Of a DNA stretch of 64,000 nucleotides, positions 60,178 to 64,000 are shown piece by piece. The notes beneath the pieces were generated by a model. That model made no database searches, was not told where the DNA came from, and worked only from the letters and a program-made list of their open reading frames with translations. Positions within the stretch are counted from its first letter, which is position 1; each line of letters starts with the position of its first letter. Origin of the DNA: Paenibacillus sp. D2_2 (lineage in GTDB: Bacteria > Bacillota > Bacilli > Paenibacillales > Paenibacillaceae); the NCBI RefSeq assembly GCF_031199965.1, contig NZ_CP133605.1:3318501-3382500 (forward strand). The letters are read 5' to 3'. Made by a program: the position numbers and the translations under genes.

Positions 60178-62202
60178 ACGCGGTAATCCACCCCTCTATA
60201 TGAGCTGGGTGCATAGGTTTGGGACAAGCTTAAATCATTTGATCCATCCTCTTCGCTTGTTCTAATCAAAGGTGCAGCATTCAAGGCCATTAGCCTGTAA
60301 CCTGCTGAATCTAAAGCGGCTCTGACCTCATCCTGGCGGGATTCAAGAAATGTTCCAGCCAGTTCATTCTCACTATAGATCTTGAGCAGTACCTTCTTGT
60401 CGGCCACCTGAACATCGACCATGATCTGGCCTAGTGCCTTCATTTGCAAATCGAACCACAGTCGGCAATTGTCGGCATCAAGCACGCCTTTACGACCGCG
60501 TCTAGATTCGATATGCACAGAAGCCGTCTGCTCGCCATTTGGCCCGATAAAAGGTAGAAATAGCGTTACCTGTGCGAACGGAGCTGTACGGTCGGTCGTC
60601 AGCAATAGCTGCTGGCCTGTCAACTGGCTGGCCAGCTGCCGGGCAGTGTCCAAGAGCGGTGCTGGAGCATCGTCCTGCGACAGCACCTGCATTAGCAGTC
60701 CCTTCAGCGTATCGCTGATGATGAGGGGGCTGCTCTTCTGCGCAGCCAAGGCTTCCGGCTGCGCCAGACCCGCGGCAGCCCGGCGGCTTGCGCGCCGGGT
60801 ACTGCCCCGCCCGCGCCGCTATGCGGTAGCGCGGACCCTTCCTGCGGCGCGGCCATCGGCCCGCTGCCGCCGGTCCCGCCGGGCACTACTGCGCCCCCGG
60901 CGGACCACGCGGCGCCTCGCCTGCGGCAGGCGCCGGTTCTTGCTGCGCGCCTACGGCCTGGCGCAGCAGCTGCTGCTCGTGCTCCGCACCGAGCAGCTTG
61001 AGCACGCGTCCCACCCACGGCTCAGTCGCCGGGGTGGACGCTGCCAGCGGCGAAGCCCCGACGGGAGCTTCGCCAGCTGGTGCCGCAGCCGCAGCACTTG
61101 TACCTATGCCTGCTCCTGCGGCAAGATCGACCGCGCGCTCCGCCGCGGTCAGCTCTGCACCGCCTTGCCCTTTGCCAGGCAAGGCAACTGCATCCTGCGC
61201 TATCGTTGCGCGCAGCTGCGTTAACAAATTTTGCAGCTTGTTGAGCAGAGCATCTGTTGTCTGAGCGCCGGTGCTCTGTGCCATCGTCGATAATAAAGTA
61301 GCCGGACTAGCACCCGCTTTTCCTCCACCATCAATTGCAGTTTGGGAAGCCATCTGAGCCGGAGCTTCCATCCCCTCATTCGCACTTGCCGCTCCACTTC
61401 CCTGTGTAGCTCCTTGAGAACCAATCGCCGCTGCAGTCAATCCCCCAAGTTGAGAAGCTGAAGCACCAGATGCTGTGGTATTAGGAGCACTTGAGTTTGC
61501 AATCGACTGTAACGCTACCAAATTCTCCGCTTGCGTCCCAGCCATCATCGGCAATTGAGCACCGTTCGTCTGACCGCCTGTCTGCCCCTGCAAATTCAAA
61601 CGGTCTCCTCCCAAAAATGTCGCCAACTGCTCCTCCAGAGTCGATAACAGCACATGCAACGGTGGGCCAAAAACGGCTTGATGCAAGCTTCCTACCGTCT
61701 CTGCAGTCAAAGGTAGACCTCGGTTCAATGCAATTCCCGCCGCCTGAACCCATTCAGATAACGGTACAGAAGTCGGTTTTAACGCTGTCAGACTAAGCAG
61801 TTGGGTAACATTCTCCTTGGTCAGCGGTATCCCGCTCGCCTGCATAGATTGGATTAACTCACGGTTTGCTGCAGTATTTTCAAGTCCGAATTCACTCAAT
61901 AAACCGACAAGCGAGGCAGATGACAAGCCCGACGTCACCGGCGGATTGATCGGCTTAAGTACCATTTGGCCATCCTGAGCCTGCGGTTGTACCTGCAATA
62001 GCGTAGTCTGTCCTTGTTGCAGCGGGGTTTCTAATGTAGCATGGAGCTTCACTCCTTGCACTTGGATCACCGCTTCTTGGCCATCCTCAGATACGCTAAG
62101 CACTGTTCCACGGACGACTTGCCCTGCTTTTAGCTCCATCGTACGCGGCTCTCCGGGGCGCACATCCCCCATCATGCTTCTCAGCAGCGGTCCTATATTC
62201 AT
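60174..62202 (-). CDS. FliK-like protein (YlqG type; two frame breaks)
   Basis: About 676 residues across two breaks, both missing one base in C-runs (60894-60898 and 60769-60771 on plus). The N-terminal domain of about 95 residues (LKAGQVVRGTVLSVSEDGQE) looks like a small beta-barrel. A long Gln/Ser/Thr/Ala-rich region follows, then a Gly/Ala/Pro-rich linker that is much more GC-rich than its neighbours. The C-terminal domain (CRLWFDLQMKALGQIMVDVQ; SRQDEVRAALDSAGYRLMAL) has the pattern of the FliK Flg_hook domain. ATG 62202 follows GGGAGGGG. It is coupled to the FlhB-like gene, so it is probably its partner. Otherwise unassigned. Confidence 0.82.
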
Positions 62203-62228
62203 CAATTCCCCTCCCAATCCTGATTATA

Positions 62229-62585
62229 GGTAGTTCAAAAAGTCCAATTTTGATAAGAAGACCTGATCGAAACAATTCAAAGATGAGCGACCGCGATTTA
62301 AACGTAGGTTTTCTTGCGATATAGAATTTCATCAGCTTCGCTGATAACGAATAAACTCTATATCTAACACGAAGTAACACTGAGAGCTTATCCGACATTG
62401 AATCTTGAATTCAGCCGGGCCTAAGTAAATGCTTACGAAGTCATGTTTCCCACGGAAACATCTCAGGCGCACACGTACAAACTTCGTACGCTCCGCTCCT
62501 CACGCCCTAGCTTCATCCAACTGAGCGTTTCGAAAAAACGCACATCGGAAGCATAAGCTTCGGTGCTGAAAACCAGCTTTGGAAC
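62229..62585 (-). repeat. Longest copy (R7) of the dispersed hairpin repeat, with extra hairpin modules
   Basis: A 357-bp copy in the rnhB/FliK-like gap. It has the family ends (GGTAGTTCAAAAAGTCC; GGTGCTGAAAACCAGC), the central hairpin (GTACAAACTTCGTACG), and the ATGTTTCC/GGAAACAT module shared with R6. There are two further insertions: about 120 bp (near 62252-62371) with ATATAG...CTATAT and ATCAGC-TTC-GCTGAT hairpins, and about 37 bp (62520-62556) with GCGTTT...AAACGC. It fills the first part of the 62203-62836 gap. Confidence 0.88.
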
Positions 62586-62611
62586 ATTTATTTAAATAAG
62601 GTAGAACAAAA

Positions 62612-62800
62612 CCTCTAACGAAACTTGGTATCGCTATTTCAATCAAAATGGACCTATAAAACTTTTAACGAAACTAGATATTGTTATTTAAGCCAATTAG
62701 GCGCTTAACTCCTGAATTTCTCACAAATAACGATATGGTGTTTCATTAGATTTTATTTGATGCTATTTTTGAGAAAATAACGATCTGTTGTTTCGTTAGA
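62612..62800. repeat. Four-copy 26-bp repeat, two direct and two inverted, spaced 50 bp
   Basis: TCTAACGAAAC-N5-ATCGTTATTT-like units occur at about 62614-62639 and 62664-62689 in direct orientation, and as reverse complements at 62725-62750 and 62775-62800. Spacing within each pair is exactly 50 bp. The whole block is a large imperfect palindrome upstream of the FliK-like gene and past the rnhB stop. Confidence 0.8.
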
Positions 62801-62810
62801 CAAGATACGG

Positions 62811-62834
62811 AAAACCCGCCTTGCTTGGCGGGTT
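62811..62834 (-). terminator. Intrinsic terminator after rnhB
   Basis: On the minus strand AACCCGCC-AAGCAA-GGCGGGTT followed by TT. An 8-bp GC-rich stem immediately after the rnhB stop. Confidence 0.85.
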
Positions 62835-62836
62835 CA

Positions 62837-63457
62837 TCAGAACAACGTCTGTTCTTCCATCAGCAAATTACGCAAGAAGCTTCTGCGATGCATCGGCGTT
62901 GGCCCCAAAGCCATAATTTGCTCCCGGTGCAGCTTGGTAGCGTAACCCTTATGTACTGCAATTCCGTATTCCGGATATCTTACATCCCATTCTCCCTGAC
63001 AGAGCCTGTCACGCGTTACTTTAGCAATAATCGATGCAGCTGCAATCGACTGACTAGTGGCATCTCCTTTAATAATAGCCAATTGCGGAACATCTATATC
63101 CACCTTCTCCGCATCTACCAGCAACATATCCGGCTTGACCGTCAATTGATTCACTGCCTGCTTCATAGCCAGACGCGCAGCCTGCTTAATATTAATCTGA
63201 TCAATGGTTGGTGCATCCACATAACCGATTCCTACAGCTATAGCCTGTTCCATAATCACGTCGAATAGATACTCACGCTTCTTGGCACTCAGCTTCTTAG
63301 AATCATCGACATCCTCGAGTATAAGTCCTTGCGGTAATATAACCGCAGCCGCTACTACATCACCAAACAGACAGCCTCGTCCTACTTCATCAACACCCGC
63401 AATATTCTGATATCCTTGCTCCCAATATTCTTGTTCATATTTTAATAAATGACTCAT
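62837..63457 (-). CDS. rnhB: Ribonuclease HII
   Basis: Removes ribonucleotides from RNA/DNA hybrids. 206 residues with catalytic acids in IAGVDEVGRGCLFGDVVAAA, DDSKKLSAKKRE, MLLVDAEKVD, and the C-terminal GDATSQSIAAASIIAKVTRD and HKGYATKLHREQI. The loop after DEVGRG is CLFGDV instead of the common PLAGPV; all catalytic residues remain. GGGGAGA lies before the ATG. It lies downstream of rbgA. Confidence 0.94.
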   Translation of the reverse strand: MSHLLKYEQEYWEQGYQNIAGVDEVGRGCLFGDVVAAAVILPQGLILEDVDDSKKLSAKKREYLFDVIMEQAIAVGIGYVDAPTIDQINIKQAARLAMKQAVNQLTVKPDMLLVDAEKVDIDVPQLAIIKGDATSQSIAAASIIAKVTRDRLCQGEWDVRYPEYGIAVHKGYATKLHREQIMALGPTPMHRRSFLRNLLMEEQTLF

Positions 63458-63658
63458 CGTCTCTCCCCGTTCTCCCCGACTACTTCGACTGATATTCTTT
63501 GATGAGGGGCGGTCCTAAACGCACTATTTGTCCCTCTATGAATCTATTACTACTATATACTATTTATCGGCTGATCGACGTCTAAATTAAGCAGCTAATA
63601 GGGATGAAATTTTTCCCTTCTGCAGAGATCTTTATATTTATTCCAAGCTAAAGCGCAT

Positions 63659-63704
63659 AAAAAAATCCCTCCAGGTAGCCATCAGACTATCCCGAAAGGA
63701 TTAA
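63659..63704 (-). terminator. Terminator after rbgA
   Basis: On the minus strand AATCC...GGGATT with an inner TAG/CTA pairing, followed by TTTTTTT. It lies about 30 bp past the rbgA stop. The remaining 63458-63658 gap, upstream of rnhB, shows nothing further that I can assign. Confidence 0.6.
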
Positions 63705-63733
63705 ATAATGCATAAGCTTTTACCGATCGACCC

Positions 63734-64000
63734 TTAGTAAGGCGCCTCCATCGAATATCTTCCCAGTTTGCCAGCACGCAGTTCGCGCAGCATAATTCCC
63801 GAGGCTTTCTCTAAATCAACACGCCCTCCACTAACGATACAGCCACGCTTACGTCCCACAGCTTCCATCACCGCTACAATATCATCCGGATTGTCCGGAT
63901 CTTGAGGGGGCTCCTTCAACTCAAATCTGCTTGAGAATGACTCCCAGTAATATTTCACCAAATATTTAACGCCAAAAAAAGCGACGTCTTCCACATTCAA
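63734..64000 (-). CDS. rbgA: Ribosome biogenesis GTPase RbgA (YlqF), C-terminal part (cut by window edge)
   Basis: GTPase needed for late 50S assembly. Only about 88 C-terminal residues are inside the window; the GTPase domain lies beyond base 64000. The visible part has VEDVAFFGVKYLVKYYWESF and the C-terminal domain pattern VGRKRGCIVSGGRVDLEKAS, RELRAGKLGRYSMEAPY, as in YlqF. Its place before rnhB matches Bacillus. Confidence 0.88.
   Translation of the reverse strand: MNVEDVAFFGVKYLVKYYWESFSSRFELKEPPQDPDNPDDIVAVMEAVGRKRGCIVSGGRVDLEKASGIMLRELRAGKLGRYSMEAPY

Noticed and set aside
60704..61018. Separate 104-residue Gly/Ala/Arg protein inside the FliK-like gene
   Set aside because: It is the linker of that gene read partly in the right and partly in a wrong frame; both breaks lie in C-runs.
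62229..62585. Insertion sequence remnant with a transposase
   Set aside because: No copy of the repeat holds a reading frame with transposase motifs; all are short hairpin DNA.
62612..62800. Possible CRISPR array (regular 50-bp spacing of a 26-bp repeat)
   Set aside because: Only four degenerate units, two of them inverted, spacers of about 24 bp that themselves resemble each other, and no cas genes nearby.

Overview
The window is a chromosomal segment of a Gram-positive, motile, endospore-former-type Firmicute, most likely Paenibacillus or a close relative. This rests on gene order (the Bacillales fla/che operon between hslVU and rpsB-tsf), on Firmicute-specific proteins (PolC, FliY with CheC/CheD, HslUV, RbgA/YlqF) and on the fapA-type and small-membrane genes between sigD and rpsB. 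Almost every gene is on the minus strand, so the text reads in transcription order from high to low coordinates. yifB is the only clear plus-strand gene.

Layout from right to left. 64000-59353: rbgA (C-terminal part only), rnhB, a FliK-like gene (ylqG position), an FlhB C-terminal-domain-like gene (ylqH position) and yraN. 59232-57641: yifB/comM on the plus strand. 57034-49818: sucC, sucD, dprA, topA, trmFO. 49460-47482: hslV, hslU. 47094-18123: a nearly complete fla/che operon of about 29 kb: flgB flgC fliE fliF fliG fliH fliI fliJ, a MotE-like gene, fliK flgD, a TIGR02530-type gene, flgG flbD fliL fliM fliY cheY fliZ(fliO) fliP fliQ fliR flhB flhA flhF flhG cheB cheA cheW cheC cheD, a small membrane-protein gene, and sigD. 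18074-14984: fapA-like, two unassigned genes and an MltG/YceG-like gene. 14671-5609: rpsB tsf pyrH frr uppS cdsA dxr rseP proS. 5319-1: polC, then rimP-nusA behind its own promoter and leader hairpin.

The flagellar block encodes rod, MS ring, C ring, export gate, ATPase, hook assembly, FlhF/FlhG placement factors, the chemotaxis core and the late sigma factor. The remaining genes are housekeeping: translation, lipid and isoprenoid synthesis, intramembrane proteolysis, replication, the TCA cycle and DNA processing.

Two things dominate the sequence beyond the genes. First, a dispersed hairpin-forming repeat family (at least seven recognisable copies plus several fragments, about 75-360 bp, with terminal inverted repeats around GTTCAAAAAG and a central GTACG hairpin) occupies many intergenic gaps, including gaps inside the fla/che operon. 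One copy has a perfect 10-bp flanking direct repeat. Second, I count 24 reading-frame breaks in 18 genes, many of them essential. Most are repaired by adding one base to a short homopolymer, so they look like sequencing or assembly indels rather than biology. Coordinates below treat these as single genes.

The most interesting biological candidate is the ATGA-coupled pair at 59869-62202. One gene encodes a FliK-type C-terminal domain. The other encodes a free FlhB cytoplasmic domain that begins where FlhB would be after autocleavage. Together they look like a stand-alone copy of the flagellar export specificity switch.
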